From IMG/VR virus record IMGVR_UViG_3300025697_000013, positions 1-64,000 of that record: a DNA stretch of 64,000 nucleotides; one strand, 5' to 3'. Shown here in pieces: positions 44,591 through 54,579 of this stretch (within the stretch, counting starts at the first letter, position 1; every line of letters begins with the position of its first letter). Below the pieces are notes generated by a model. That model did not search any database. It worked only from the letters and a program-made list of their open reading frames with translations, and was not told the origin of the DNA. Made by a program: the position numbers and the translations under genes. Source of the DNA: a virus.

Positions 44591-47005
44591 CTATCGGTCC
44601 TGGAACACGGTAAAAGTGAAATCCTCGTTGATCAGCGCCACCGCGCAGCTTCCACCACCAGAATCAAGCACGCTCTGAATTTTGACCACGATCGGACTCG
44701 CAAGCGGGTTCACCACCGAAGCGGAGAACATTTCAGTCGCGGTACCGCGGGTGCTAGTAGTCACCTGGACGGATCGCCCCGTGGGTGTCCCGTCGATGTC
44801 CAGGAGAATCTCGTACACGCCCACCGCCGTCCTGGTCACACTTAGCACATTGAAGTGCCCGCCAACCAGCGCCCCGGTATCTGCGACCTGAGCCCAGGCA
44901 GTGGCTATCCGACGCTTCGTCACGTGGTTGCGCTGCAAGACAGACGCCGGAATCTCCAGATCCTTTGCCAATTTCACGTAGTCGCATGCAATCCCAGTAG
45001 GAGCTCCGGTCAGCAAGGCATTCCAATACTGGTCATCCCACGTCGCTGCGTCATGGGCGCCCCAAGTAAACACGTCGGTGTCGATAGGGGACTGCATCGC
45101 ATACGCGCCTTTCTCCGCGTAGAACGCGTACCCCGCATGCGTGCGACAGACCCCCCAGAACGGCACCGGATCGTTGGTCGTAGCCAGCGTATAATCGACC
45201 TTGATCCCGGCCTTCGCTGAATCTCCAACAACGGCACTGCTCGTCAACTCGATCGAATCCTGCGCCGGATCCATCAGGCCGGACAGGAGCAACCCGGTCG
45301 CAGTCTGCGCCATCCGCAGCAGGGCAGTGAAGGTGTCCAGGGGATCGTCTGGATAAAGATTGAGGCCATACGTGGTACCGTCCACAGTAATGATCGACAG
45401 TCCACCGACCGGGCCGGTGCCAGCCACCAACCCACCGAGGGCCCCTGCGCCGTCAATCGCCACGTCGAAGAAATAGCCACCGTCCTGCCGGGAATAGATC
45501 CCCAGGCCGTCCTTTGGCAGCAAATGCAGGGTCTGGTACCCGTTCGCTCCCGCGTCGTTGTTCTCCAACCACGCGCCGTAGGACGCAGTACCGTACTGGG
45601 CACTCCTCGTGAAGGCGTGAAAACCGTGGCCCTTGGCCGGATTCTCAGCGAACCCGGACTCATCCGAAACGGACACCCCCCAACTGGAGCTGGCCGAATC
45701 CGCCCCCCGGTTTTGCACCTTGACACCGAATGGATCGCTGGCGTTCAGCCCGCCAAAGAACGCGTTGATCGCCAGCCCTTTTGCCGTCTCCGCATATAGG
45801 GCCACGGAAAGATCCACGGGGGTACCCACGTAGCAAGACAGGCCAGACGGGGTACCACCGTCGTCGAATAGATTGTGGACCAATCCAGCATACGCGTCCG
45901 AATTCGCCTGGACATCGAAGAAGATTCCGTTGTTCGCCGCGTTGTCCGCCTGCGTCAAAAGCAGCCCACCGTCCGCCAAAGGCGAGAATAGCAGGGTGGA
46001 GTAGTCCGTGGCCGCAGCGCCGTCGTCCCCTCGCAAGTACAACTGCCCAGCCGTATCCCACAACTGGATCTCCCCATTCACCGGGGCCTGGTTTGTGCTG
46101 GGGTCCACCATCAGGCCGGAGAACCGCACGTCGGTATCCCACATTGCGGCACCGGACACCAGCCCATCCACCGTATTGTCGATCTCGTCCAGGGCGCCCT
46201 TCACATCCGTCGCCGCCAGCCCGGAGACCACGTTGTCGAAGTCGATGTCGTCCGAATCGTGGTGGGGGCCGGTCCCGTCCAGGTGCCCAGTCATCCAGCC
46301 ATCGATCTCGTCCAAAGCATTGCCGACCGTTGGGCCAGATGCAGCGCTGAATCCCGTCGTTGGGAAATTGGTGTACACCCCGTTATTCGCCAGCGTCGTA
46401 CTTTGGTCGTAGTTCTTCCGCACGATCTGCAAGCGATCCGTATCGATATCCGCGTTGGCAATCGTGAGATCGTTCCAGTTCAGCATGACGTCGCAGAGGA
46501 TAACGCGATCAGCAGGAATGGCAGGCGCAACCGCCGCACCGATAAGTGCTTCCGCCCCCTGGTACACCTCATAGACCACAGACGGGTCCTTCTGGAAATA
46601 GACCGTGTCGCCGTTGCCGTCTACCCTGGGATCCGAAAGAACCCAGTCGAACGCAACGCAAATCGTCACCAGCTTCTCGTTCACGTCCAGGAGGACCGCT
46701 GTGGGTAGCCCCTGGTAATCCGCGCTGCAATCGACATTGATCGCAATCGTCGGATCGAACAGAAGATTCCCGAGGGAGTCCCACGCGCGCAGGGGGCCCG
46801 GGATGTCCACGGTCATATTTTGCGGAGCATGCTCCTGCGGAACCTGCGGAGCACCCTGGGGAGGGTCACCCCACAATGCACCCATCCAGACACCCTCGAT
46901 CTGCGTGGTCCGCATGGCCAAGAGCGCAGTGTTGACCGCGCCGAATCCTGCGTCCATCTCGCCCTCGGTGACCCGCTGCCGATAGAACCAATCATAAAGT
47001 CGCAT
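44591..47005 (-). CDS. Tail fibre protein
   Basis: 804 aa; ATG at 47005 chosen because GGAGGG lies 4 bases upstream. The N-terminus (MRLYDWFYRQRVTEGEMDAG) is the attachment part, followed by a domain with DIPGPLRAWDSLGNLLFDP. Fibre-type repeats ending A-L-D-E-I-D (GPTVGNALDEIDGWMTGHL, ATDVKGALDEIDNTVDGL) mark the shaft, and a long beta-rich C-terminal region carries receptor-binding function. It lies directly after the baseplate gene at 47027, as expected. Confidence 0.85.
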   Translation of the reverse strand: MRLYDWFYRQRVTEGEMDAGFGAVNTALLAMRTTQIEGVWMGALWGDPPQGAPQVPQEHAPQNMTVDIPGPLRAWDSLGNLLFDPTIAINVDCSADYQGLPTAVLLDVNEKLVTICVAFDWVLSDPRVDGNGDTVYFQKDPSVVYEVYQGAEALIGAAVAPAIPADRVILCDVMLNWNDLTIANADIDTDRLQIVRKNYDQSTTLANNGVYTNFPTTGFSAASGPTVGNALDEIDGWMTGHLDGTGPHHDSDDIDFDNVVSGLAATDVKGALDEIDNTVDGLVSGAAMWDTDVRFSGLMVDPSTNQAPVNGEIQLWDTAGQLYLRGDDGAAATDYSTLLFSPLADGGLLLTQADNAANNGIFFDVQANSDAYAGLVHNLFDDGGTPSGLSCYVGTPVDLSVALYAETAKGLAINAFFGGLNASDPFGVKVQNRGADSASSSWGVSVSDESGFAENPAKGHGFHAFTRSAQYGTASYGAWLENNDAGANGYQTLHLLPKDGLGIYSRQDGGYFFDVAIDGAGALGGLVAGTGPVGGLSIITVDGTTYGLNLYPDDPLDTFTALLRMAQTATGLLLSGLMDPAQDSIELTSSAVVGDSAKAGIKVDYTLATTNDPVPFWGVCRTHAGYAFYAEKGAYAMQSPIDTDVFTWGAHDAATWDDQYWNALLTGAPTGIACDYVKLAKDLEIPASVLQRNHVTKRRIATAWAQVADTGALVGGHFNVLSVTRTAVGVYEILLDIDGTPTGRSVQVTTSTRGTATEMFSASVVNPLASPIVVKIQSVLDSGGGSCAVALINEDFTFTVFQDR

Positions 47006-47026
47006 GCTTCCCTCCCGCCTCAAATT

Positions 47027-48850
47027 CTAGTGGAGATCAGTTTCCACGTCTAGCTCTGACATTCCAATTTCCCAGTGGTCCACATCCTCGGGAACCGCTG
47101 GCTCAATGAAGTTCTCGAAATGTTCCTCGGCGCGCTTCATCCATTCCACCACCATGCGCACCTTCGATTTCGTCTCAGCGTCCAGGACGACAGGGACCTC
47201 GAGGTCGAAGGAGAACTTCCCATAGAGAGCGCTCGGCCCCAGGATCCACTCCTCCGTTCCCAACTCCGACCCGTCGCCGACACCTGCGTCCCCACCGAAC
47301 TCCCCGAGGGTCAACGTCGTCAGCAGCGCCGGGACCACCGTCACGGGGGTCAGGTCGAAGAGGAACCGGACCGCTGCCTCGATCCCTTCCGCCGTCCCCT
47401 TGAGGGAGAAGAAGAACCAAAGGTTCACTGCCAGCACGCGCTTCTTGCCCACGTCCAGGTCGAGCCAATGGAACGGATTCCCCATATCGGCGAGGATCAG
47501 ATCCAGCCACTCCTCGGGAGCCGTGTCCGGATTCTCGAGGACCTCCGGAAACGAATCGGCGAGCATCAGCCCAAGATCCAGGGTGTCCTGCTGCACCCCG
47601 AGGATCCGTCGCAGGTCCCCGGATAGGTCCTGCCGGCGGTCATCCGCTGTGGCAGCCCGCATGAACAGGTTGTAGCGCGGACGCCTCCCGGCCGCGGTGA
47701 ACTGCACCTGCCCATCCTGGAGGCCAATCAGAACCGGGTCCTCGCTCACCAACTCATCGGGCACTGCAGCGGGATCGCCCGGGATAACCACGTTGGGAAT
47801 CGGATACGCAAGGTCCACTACGTTCTCAAGGTGCAACACGTAGAGCCCGTCCGGCGAGAGGTAGTCGTCCAGGGCGAGCACGAAGACCGTACTGCTGATC
47901 TTGGTCACCCCGACGATGTCTAAAACCCGAGCTGGCACATATCGGTCCGACCGGAGTTGCGGCACCCCGGTAATGATCCAGTTCGTAGGGTTGAGAGCGT
48001 CGGTTGCGCCGATCGGGTCCTCGGAGAGCACCGCCTCAGACATCGTCACGCGTACCGATCGGAGATCATCGGCAGAAGCCGACAGCGGGATCGGCGCGGT
48101 CTCCTCAGCGATCTGGAACTTCCAGGAGGTGTTGGTAGCGCCACCAACGCCGGTCGGAAGGATCTCGACGACCACCTCCACGACCTCGGCGGGATCGAAC
48201 TCCACCAGCCGATGAAAGTTGAACCGAACACCTGGCCCGGGGAGGGTGTCGAGATAGCCTTCCCATCCCGCCTGCCATGCGGAGCCTGTGAAAGCAATGG
48301 AGCCGTTCGCCGTGATCACTGCACCCGGGAGAGAGATCCCGGTCAGGTGGAAGGCCTCGAAGGAGATCCATCCGTCCTTGTCCGCAAACGGTGAGTTCTC
48401 CTCCGGGACCTCGTTGAGGATCACCGGTGAAGCCGCACCTGGGTTCGAGTTGGTCAGCCGCCCAAGATACAGGGACGGCAGGTAGTGGTCCTCCGCAGCG
48501 TCGAGAACCACCCCGAGGAAGTTCTCCGTATCAGTTACCCCCCCGTTGACGGGGTCGCCGGCGTCGCTCCAGATCGATCCGCTCGCCTCAGCGGTGTACC
48601 CCACCGTCGCAGCGAGAGAGCCAACGAACGAGATCCGGAAGTGCATCCCATCGCCGAAAGCTGGGTCTTCCCCTACGCCGATAATCGTCAGCCCAGACAC
48701 CGGCAGCCCAGTCGCCTGTACAAGGAGACGCCACATCGACGGGATGAGGACCGAGTGGTCCCCCTGCATCTCCATCACCTGGTCGAAGACAACCGCTACT
48801 GTGTCGGTAGCTGCCTCGTGAGACGCTGAGGTGAGAAGAGGGTTCGCCAT
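47027..48850 (-). CDS. Baseplate protein with gpI-like C-terminal domain
   Basis: 607 aa, with 6 bases to the preceding gene. The N-terminal 330 residues form beta domains (AVVFDQVMEMQGDHSVLIPS). The C-terminal domain (about 420-560) includes GVQQDTLDLGLMLADSFPEV, WLDLILADMGNPFHWLDLD and WFFFSLKGTAEGIEAAVRFL, the signature of P2 gpI / phage tail protein I, which joins fibres to the baseplate. The N-terminal extension is longer than usual. Confidence 0.8.
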   Translation of the reverse strand: MANPLLTSASHEAATDTVAVVFDQVMEMQGDHSVLIPSMWRLLVQATGLPVSGLTIIGVGEDPAFGDGMHFRISFVGSLAATVGYTAEASGSIWSDAGDPVNGGVTDTENFLGVVLDAAEDHYLPSLYLGRLTNSNPGAASPVILNEVPEENSPFADKDGWISFEAFHLTGISLPGAVITANGSIAFTGSAWQAGWEGYLDTLPGPGVRFNFHRLVEFDPAEVVEVVVEILPTGVGGATNTSWKFQIAEETAPIPLSASADDLRSVRVTMSEAVLSEDPIGATDALNPTNWIITGVPQLRSDRYVPARVLDIVGVTKISSTVFVLALDDYLSPDGLYVLHLENVVDLAYPIPNVVIPGDPAAVPDELVSEDPVLIGLQDGQVQFTAAGRRPRYNLFMRAATADDRRQDLSGDLRRILGVQQDTLDLGLMLADSFPEVLENPDTAPEEWLDLILADMGNPFHWLDLDVGKKRVLAVNLWFFFSLKGTAEGIEAAVRFLFDLTPVTVVPALLTTLTLGEFGGDAGVGDGSELGTEEWILGPSALYGKFSFDLEVPVVLDAETKSKVRMVVEWMKRAEEHFENFIEPAVPEDVDHWEIGMSELDVETDLH

Positions 48851-48856
48851 TGGATC

Positions 48857-49297
48857 TTATCCTTCGAGTTGCAGGCGCATGGTGATATCGTGGTCGCCGG
48901 CCAGGTCCTCGACGTAGATCTGCCGGCGGGTGAAGAACGCCTCCGTCCCGGGCGCTGGCTGGTGCCGATACCGCTCCACCGAATCCAGAAGGACAACCAG
49001 GGTCCAGTAGAGCCCGTCCGCGTTCACAGGCGCCTGCTGAAAATGGTACCCGAAGGTGATGACCTCGGTATCGGACAGGTCCGCTGTCTGCTCAACCTGA
49101 ACGACCTCCCCAGCGAATGCGGCCACAACGTCCACCGCTACCCGACGGCTCCCAAGCACCATCACGAACTCGCTCCCCGCCTGGCTCACGAACGCACCGT
49201 CTGGCCCCGTACCAGAGCGCACAGGCCATCCTGCCGAAGCAGCGGCAATACGCCCCTGGAGGATGCCCTTGGCTGCGAGGGGGCCTGGCTGCGCCAC
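48857..49297 (-). CDS. Baseplate/tail structural protein
   Basis: 146 aa. Beta-rich (FVMVLGSRRVAVDVVAAFAG, then EVITFGYHFQQAPVN) and mid-way between two other structural genes. Likely a small jelly-roll-like structural subunit. No family is recognised. Confidence 0.6.
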   Translation of the reverse strand: MAQPGPLAAKGILQGRIAAASAGWPVRSGTGPDGAFVSQAGSEFVMVLGSRRVAVDVVAAFAGEVVQVEQTADLSDTEVITFGYHFQQAPVNADGLYWTLVVLLDSVERYRHQPAPGTEAFFTRRQIYVEDLAGDHDITMRLQLEG

Positions 49298-49306
49298 TGG
49301 GTCCTC

Positions 49307-49999
49307 CTAGAGCTGGCGGTAGAGTTGCACGTGGTCCACGGCGCCACGACGGGTCACGTCGGTCGCGGCGAATCCGTAGCCAGATCGACCAGAGGTGAAC
49401 GGCGCGCTGCCGGTGGCAATGCCGAGATTGTCGTCGATGAAATCTGCCATGCCCGGGATGACCTCCCACACCGGAACACCGACGTCGTTGACCGTCAGAT
49501 CGTTCTTCCACATCTTCAGGAGCACGTCGTCGTTTGGCTGCCGGATAATGTCGATACGCAGGTGAGCCCAGGTGGCTATCGCCACAGACTCGTCGCTGAC
49601 CCGCATGACCTTCGGATCGGCGGGCTCCGGAACCCCTGTGATGATGGCCCCTTTGGCCAAGATGATCTTCGCCGGATTGCTGTCGCTGAGGCCAAAGAGA
49701 TACGCGTTGTCCGCTATGTCCGGGCCCTGCGCACAGGCAATCAAGAACGTCGAAAATCCGATCGTCCCGCCAGAGGTGTGCCGCAGGAGCGCCCCGTTGA
49801 GGCGACACCCGTTTATGTGCGGCGCGAAGTTCACCAGGTTGGTGAAGAGCGCGGACGCTCCCGAGACAATCTGGAGGCTGTTGAACCCGTAGACGTAGCT
49901 CCCGCCACCAGCCGGAGGAGTGAAGCCCGCTGTGGCCCCGCGATCCAAGACCGCCGGATCCAAACTGTTCGTGAAGACTGTCCAATCTGCTGCACCCAT
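49307..49999 (-). CDS. Structural protein, concanavalin/LamG-like fold possible
   Basis: 230 aa. The layout (FTNSLDPAVLDRGATAGFTP, RLNGALLRHTSGGTIGFSTF, WAHLRIDIIRQPNDDVLLKM) alternates strands and loops as in jelly-roll carbohydrate-binding or structural domains. C-terminal end VDHVQLYRQL is typical of such folds. It lies in the baseplate operon. Name uncertain. Confidence 0.55.
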   Translation of the reverse strand: MGAADWTVFTNSLDPAVLDRGATAGFTPPAGGGSYVYGFNSLQIVSGASALFTNLVNFAPHINGCRLNGALLRHTSGGTIGFSTFLIACAQGPDIADNAYLFGLSDSNPAKIILAKGAIITGVPEPADPKVMRVSDESVAIATWAHLRIDIIRQPNDDVLLKMWKNDLTVNDVGVPVWEVIPGMADFIDDNLGIATGSAPFTSGRSGYGFAATDVTRRGAVDHVQLYRQL

Positions 50000-50008
50000 G
50001 GCGTCCCC

Positions 50009-50581
50009 CTACATCGTTGTCATCTGATCTTCCGGATCGGTCCAGAAGGTCAGGATATTGAAGCTCTCCCACAGGGAGGGTCCTTCGTAGATCGCACTGG
50101 TCGCGGGGAATATGCTGCCGTCAGCAATTCGCTCGAAGTCCTCGTAGATCTGCGTGCCACCGAAGACGTCGTCCGCGTAGAGAGCACCGGCAATAGCGAA
50201 CCCACTCGGTACCAGTTCGAAGTCCTCCACGGGCTGCGTCCCGCCGAGAACCTCATCCACGTACTCCGCTCCCTCGATCCCCACCAGGTTATCATAGAAC
50301 CACGCGCCGGCCGGCCACTCGGCCTCGAAGTCCTCGACTCGGTCGTCCGGATCATCGTGATCGTTTTGAGTGTACTCAGCCAATTCAGACAGCATCGGAT
50401 CAGCCACTGCCTCAACTGAGAATGTGTCCCGGCAAGTCACGACAAGATCCCCGGCGACCGGCGGGTCCGTCTCGGTGTACTCAGCGCAGTACTCGCCTTT
50501 GGGAATCCCCGAGAGCACCCACGCGTCGGCGTCCCCGGGACCGGGCCCGCCCACGCTCCAGTCGCCGTTGAGGACAGCCAT
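50009..50581 (-). CDS. Repeat-containing baseplate-region protein
   Basis: 190 aa, ATGA-coupled to the baseplate J gene. The second half repeats a unit of about 35 residues centred on E-D-F-E: VEDFEAEW, then GGTQPVEDFELV, then GGTQIYEDFERIAD, ending WESFNIL. Such Trp/Phe-Asp-Glu repeats may line a surface. The first half is beta-rich (GDLVVTCRDTFSVEAVADPM). Unknown family; likely structural from position. Confidence 0.6.
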   Translation of the reverse strand: MAVLNGDWSVGGPGPGDADAWVLSGIPKGEYCAEYTETDPPVAGDLVVTCRDTFSVEAVADPMLSELAEYTQNDHDDPDDRVEDFEAEWPAGAWFYDNLVGIEGAEYVDEVLGGTQPVEDFELVPSGFAIAGALYADDVFGGTQIYEDFERIADGSIFPATSAIYEGPSLWESFNILTFWTDPEDQMTTM

Positions 50582-52098
50582 CAAATCGCCAGCCCTGTGT
50601 CGCCATCGATGAGCGTCAGCGTTCCGAGCTTCGGGAACTCGCGCAGTGTCAGGACCACGTCGTCGATGGGAATGAAGTCGTCCTCCTCGACCTTGCGGAC
50701 CCCAGAGGCGAGCTTCACCGTGGTGTAGATGTCTCCCCATGTGAGAGCAGGATCGGGATCTCCATCCACGTCGAGGTAGTAGTACCCGAAGTTGATCGCG
50801 TCGTTCACCGTCCCGTCCGAGTCGTTCGGCCGGAAGAGCGCCTGCAGCGCAGCCAGAATATTGGCCCGCGCCACAGAGGGAGTGGTGCCCTGGTGCAACC
50901 ACACCCGGGCAGTGATGTCCACCGTCTTGAAAATCGCAGCCTGCACCTGGAAATCGAAGGTGGCGGGCCATGGATAGTTGTCTTCGAGGTAGGTGTAGGC
51001 CTGCAAAATCAGCACAGCAGAAGCTGTCTCTGCCTCTGTCGAGTTGGGCATGATGTAGAGGATCCCGGAGTTCTCGTCAACCGTCGAATCGATGTCCGAG
51101 ACAGCCATGAAGACCCGGCCCACCGTCGGCATCCGAAGCGCGTTCACCTCGTAGTCCTCGCGCCCCACGCAGCGGGTCAGCGCCGTGGCGTAGAGCGGAA
51201 TCAGTGCCTTGCCCATCTCTTTGGACATCATGTTCCCGCCGCCGTCGGCGTCCGTGGTGTTGGTGACAGCGAGCCGCACCGGCGTCGAATCCACGTCAGC
51301 GATGGAGTCCACCAGCCTCGTGAGCATCCCGGCGACCACCTGGTTCCCGTCGCTCCCGCCACCGGTGCGGTAGGAGACGGCGATGTTCCCGGTGGGAATC
51401 GCTCCGGTGATGTCGTTCCCGAAGAGCATCCTCGCCTTGCCGTTCGCGTCCACCTTCCGGGTGAAGTAGAGGTCCGAGCTGATCGCCAGTGCCAGGGCCG
51501 AGGTCCTCGTGAATGCCCCGTTCCCGGCGATGACCGTTTCGGAGTCATCGAGGTAGGGAGTGTTGGGAAGCTCGATCTGCTGCCAGGCCCGGCCCGTGGA
51601 CGTGTAGTTCGCCGTGTGCAAGACGCTGTGGGACGCTGCCACATCAACGGTCGAATTCCCGGCGATCAAGGTGGCGTCTGCGGTCGTCGAGAATGTCAAC
51701 GGATCGGTCAGGCCCGCGGTCCGGACTTTCGTCCCTGCGGGAATCAGGATGTCCTTCGCGTGCGTCCCCCCGCCCTTGATGGAAAATTGCAGCGTGGTAA
51801 TGGCCGCCGACGCCCCGGGGAGAGCGAAGCCGATCGCCCCTGCCTTCGCCACGATGGACCTCCGCAGACGCGCCGTCGCGTACTTCGACTCCAGGCTTTC
51901 GTTGTCCGTCCGGCAGACGACGATCTCGCCCGCGTGGAACATCGCCTCAAGGATCAGGGTCTCGATCCCGGGGATCAGAGCCAGATTCGGAAACGCCTGC
52001 TGGACGAGCGCCATAATCCTGGCCCGCATGGAGTCGTAGTCCAGGCTCGTGAAGTCCGGAAACGGATCAGGGACATAGAGCGGGGTTGGCTGTGGCAT
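50581..52098 (-). CDS. Baseplate J-like protein
   Basis: 505 aa. N-terminus DFTSLDYDSMRARIMALVQQ, helical E-x-x-x-Y-A segment (SLESKYATARLRRSIVAKAG) and long beta-rich centre are those of the baseplate J (P2 gpJ / Mu gp47-like) family, which forms the wedge of contractile baseplates. The C-terminus ends with a winged-like DDVVLTLREFPKLGTLTLID. It is followed by a repeat protein and preceded by the gp25-like wedge. Confidence 0.85.
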   Translation of the reverse strand: MPQPTPLYVPDPFPDFTSLDYDSMRARIMALVQQAFPNLALIPGIETLILEAMFHAGEIVVCRTDNESLESKYATARLRRSIVAKAGAIGFALPGASAAITTLQFSIKGGGTHAKDILIPAGTKVRTAGLTDPLTFSTTADATLIAGNSTVDVAASHSVLHTANYTSTGRAWQQIELPNTPYLDDSETVIAGNGAFTRTSALALAISSDLYFTRKVDANGKARMLFGNDITGAIPTGNIAVSYRTGGGSDGNQVVAGMLTRLVDSIADVDSTPVRLAVTNTTDADGGGNMMSKEMGKALIPLYATALTRCVGREDYEVNALRMPTVGRVFMAVSDIDSTVDENSGILYIMPNSTEAETASAVLILQAYTYLEDNYPWPATFDFQVQAAIFKTVDITARVWLHQGTTPSVARANILAALQALFRPNDSDGTVNDAINFGYYYLDVDGDPDPALTWGDIYTTVKLASGVRKVEEDDFIPIDDVVLTLREFPKLGTLTLIDGDTGLAI

Positions 52099-52101
52099 CG
52101 G

Positions 52102-52518
52102 TCAAACCTCCAACTCGAACTCGCCGTTTAGGGTGCGCTCCACGGGGGCCCCGGTCATCACTCGCGCCAGCGCCGCGCCGACCGCCCACCGGATGGTGAT
52201 GAAAAAGGACGGCCCGGTGGTGCGATACGACGATCGGATCCGAACCCCTGGAAGGTCGCGATCGAGGGCGTCCAGGATGTAGTGCTGTGCGAGTTCCGCG
52301 GTGGCGATGGAACGACCCCGCCGGTGCTTCAGAAGATGCGTCTTCGTCCCGCGTGTCGGATCCCAGGGGGTCTCTCCGACGCTGCGAGGTGTACTGCAAC
52401 GCGTGTTCGTCACCCGACGGATTGCCTGCTGAATGATGGTTGTGGCAGTCCTGGTCTGAGCCCATCCCTTCCCGTGAGCCCGAAACGGCATCCTCAGTAC
52501 TACGAGTTGACCAGCCAT
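52102..52518 (-). CDS. Baseplate wedge protein, gp25/gpW-like
   Basis: 138 aa; ATG at 52518 chosen because GAGGTG lies 7 bases upstream. The GETPWDPTRGTKTHLLKHRR segment is the P-x-x-G-T...L motif of gp25-type wedge proteins, followed by helix RSIATAELAQHYILDALDRD and beta FFITIRWAV. Forms the baseplate ring core with J. Confidence 0.8.
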   Translation of the reverse strand: MAGQLVVLRMPFRAHGKGWAQTRTATTIIQQAIRRVTNTRCSTPRSVGETPWDPTRGTKTHLLKHRRGRSIATAELAQHYILDALDRDLPGVRIRSSYRTTGPSFFITIRWAVGAALARVMTGAPVERTLNGEFELEV

Positions 52519-52570
52519 TCTTATCACCTCAGACGCAATCCTACAGGAACACACGGCCCTCGCACAACCC

Positions 52571-53110
52571 CTAGATGGGGTCGGTCCCGGCGGCGACCGG
52601 GCGTCCCCGGATTGTCACGAGCGGAGCGTCGATGTCAATCTGCCCCACAGAATCCAGGAGCAACTTCGTGATCCCAGAGAGCCTCACGGTGCCTGCCTTC
52701 CCGTCCATGTCCAGGATCTCAGTTCCGTCGGTGGACCGAAGCGTTGCCCGCGGGGAGTCGGTCCTCTCGTCCACGATCAGGACGAACGAGTCCCATTTGA
52801 AAACCTGCACCTCCGGGTACCCATCCATGGCCTCGTCCGGGAGATCGTCGTCGCCGAATCCAGCAGGCATGTACCAAGGGTAGTCAGGGTTGTTTCCGGC
52901 GAACCAGACTGCAACTACGTCCCCCTCTTTCAGGTTCCACGCCTGCCCACGCTTCCGCCCACCGAACCCGAGTGGCCGCGCCCAGCCAGTTGGCTCGGCG
53001 ATCCCGGGGAGGAACACCTGCACCCGCTTCTGCTTATCGGGATCGTCGACGCTCCAGACCTCGCCGACCTTCATCCCCGCCAAGTGCTCGTTGTGCATTC
53101 CGCCTGCCAT
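52571..53110 (-). CDS. Baseplate spike protein (gpV/gp5 family, OB fold)
   Basis: 179 aa from the ATG at 53110, just after the hub stop (TGATG); a GTG 3 bases earlier is possible. The OB domain reads VGEVWSVDDPDKQKRVQVFL, AWNLKEGDVVAVWFAGNNPD; the C-terminus turns to a beta-helix-like ILDMDGKAGTVRLSGITKLL and ends with VTIRGRPVAAGT. Such spikes sit on the hub tip and are driven through the membrane. Confidence 0.85.
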   Translation of the reverse strand: MAGGMHNEHLAGMKVGEVWSVDDPDKQKRVQVFLPGIAEPTGWARPLGFGGRKRGQAWNLKEGDVVAVWFAGNNPDYPWYMPAGFGDDDLPDEAMDGYPEVQVFKWDSFVLIVDERTDSPRATLRSTDGTEILDMDGKAGTVRLSGITKLLLDSVGQIDIDAPLVTIRGRPVAAGTDPI

Positions 53111-54579
53111 CACTTTTGCCTATACTCCGTCACGGTCTGGCCGCTCTCGAAATCAACAGCCTCGAACTCCTCGACACCTGGGTTCGCTGACTGCCCGGTC
53201 TGCTCGCCAATATTGTACGCAGTCCCCTCCGGAGTCGGCGGCCCCATAAATTCGTCGCCGGTGCTAGACTCCTTCCCGGCGGTCTTCACCTTCGCTGGTC
53301 CGGCCGCCCGCTTGAGGCCGTCGGAATTGAGCTTCAGGATTGTCTTGTATCCGCCTCCGCCCTTCCGGTGATGGACGCAATTCTCCACATAATACTTCCC
53401 GGAAAACATCGGCACGCCAGGGACATGGAGTCCGATCACCTGCCGGGCCTCCCGCTCCGGTTCGCCGATGATCGTGAGCGTGGCCTTCACCACCTGCCGG
53501 CGGGCCTCCTGGTACGCTGCCCTGGCGATCCTGCGGGCCTCGGTCCTGGACCCCATGGGCAAGGCAATCACGCGTTCCTGGGTAGCTCGGTCGACCTCCT
53601 CTGTGAGTTTTGCACCGCCCTTGAGGGTAGTGGTCGTCTCACCGGTCTCGAGATCGACCTCCTCAAGCAGCGTTGGTGTCGGTGCCGCCGAGGTGGACGG
53701 AGCAAGGGTCACTCCGTACGCGTCGTGCAGGACATCGATGATCGCCTCCGGGAGCTCCCGCAGCGCGAGTTGATTCTCGGTGACGAACTCGCTGTCGTCG
53801 ACGTCCCCGTCGTAGCCCACGGGAGAGTAGCCCCCGGTGGTAGGGAGGTCCGTCACTGTTTCGTTGTCAGCGACCTCCTCGATCACCTCCCTGGTCCGCG
53901 GGTCGTAGGTCCGCACCCGGACCCGGGCCGGGATGGTGGACACGTCGGACTCGGGAGCAAAACTCAGCACCCGCGCATTGCTCCCACCGATGTGGTAGAC
54001 GTACACATCGACGGGATCCTTGTCTGCCGGGCGCGGCTTCCAGTGGATACCATCGGGGTCCATCCAGAACTCGAACCCCTCCCGCCTGGCCAACCAAGTC
54101 AAAAACTGGGCGTCGGTCATCCGGGCCTGCACGACGTGATCGAAGACCTCGTCTGTCTTCTGGATATCCTGCATCGAGAATGAGTACCCAAGCTCGTCGG
54201 CGATCTGGGCCACCACGTCGGAGCGCCGGATGCCCTCCCAGGTGCGCGTCTTCGTATCAGCGTGGGCCAGGATCTTCCTGCCGAGCAGCTCCAGACTCAA
54301 GCGCTTGAACCCAGTGACCTTCTTCAACTCGAAGTGCCACTCCCGACTGAGCCGCCCGGGGTAGCCCCACCGGCAACCGAGGATCATCCCCTGCACCAAC
54401 CACTTAGAGAGAGGCGGAGCGAAGCAACGGAGGTCCCCGTTGTCGATGACGAACTTGGCAGTGTCCACCTTGCGCTCGTCGTCCTCGACTCGGAAGTCTA
54501 GTAGCGGCAACGGGAACGCCTCCGTCTCGCCGGAACGGCGGACGGCCCGGATCACGAGGATGGGGGCGTCAGGGTTCAC
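53110..54579 (-). CDS. Baseplate hub protein (gpD/gp27-like)
   Basis: 489 aa from a GTG at 54579. LEFT-type strands and the motif RMTDAQFLTWLARREGFEFW (the conserved region of late-control D / VgrG-like hubs), then HIGGSNARVLSFAPESDVST. The C-terminus is a beta domain (IGLHVPGVPMFSGKYYVENC) and a charged tail. It forms the hub around the spike that is encoded right after it. Confidence 0.85.
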   Translation of the reverse strand: MNPDAPILVIRAVRRSGETEAFPLPLLDFRVEDDERKVDTAKFVIDNGDLRCFAPPLSKWLVQGMILGCRWGYPGRLSREWHFELKKVTGFKRLSLELLGRKILAHADTKTRTWEGIRRSDVVAQIADELGYSFSMQDIQKTDEVFDHVVQARMTDAQFLTWLARREGFEFWMDPDGIHWKPRPADKDPVDVYVYHIGGSNARVLSFAPESDVSTIPARVRVRTYDPRTREVIEEVADNETVTDLPTTGGYSPVGYDGDVDDSEFVTENQLALRELPEAIIDVLHDAYGVTLAPSTSAAPTPTLLEEVDLETGETTTTLKGGAKLTEEVDRATQERVIALPMGSRTEARRIARAAYQEARRQVVKATLTIIGEPEREARQVIGLHVPGVPMFSGKYYVENCVHHRKGGGGYKTILKLNSDGLKRAAGPAKVKTAGKESSTGDEFMGPPTPEGTAYNIGEQTGQSANPGVEEFEAVDFESGQTVTEYRQK

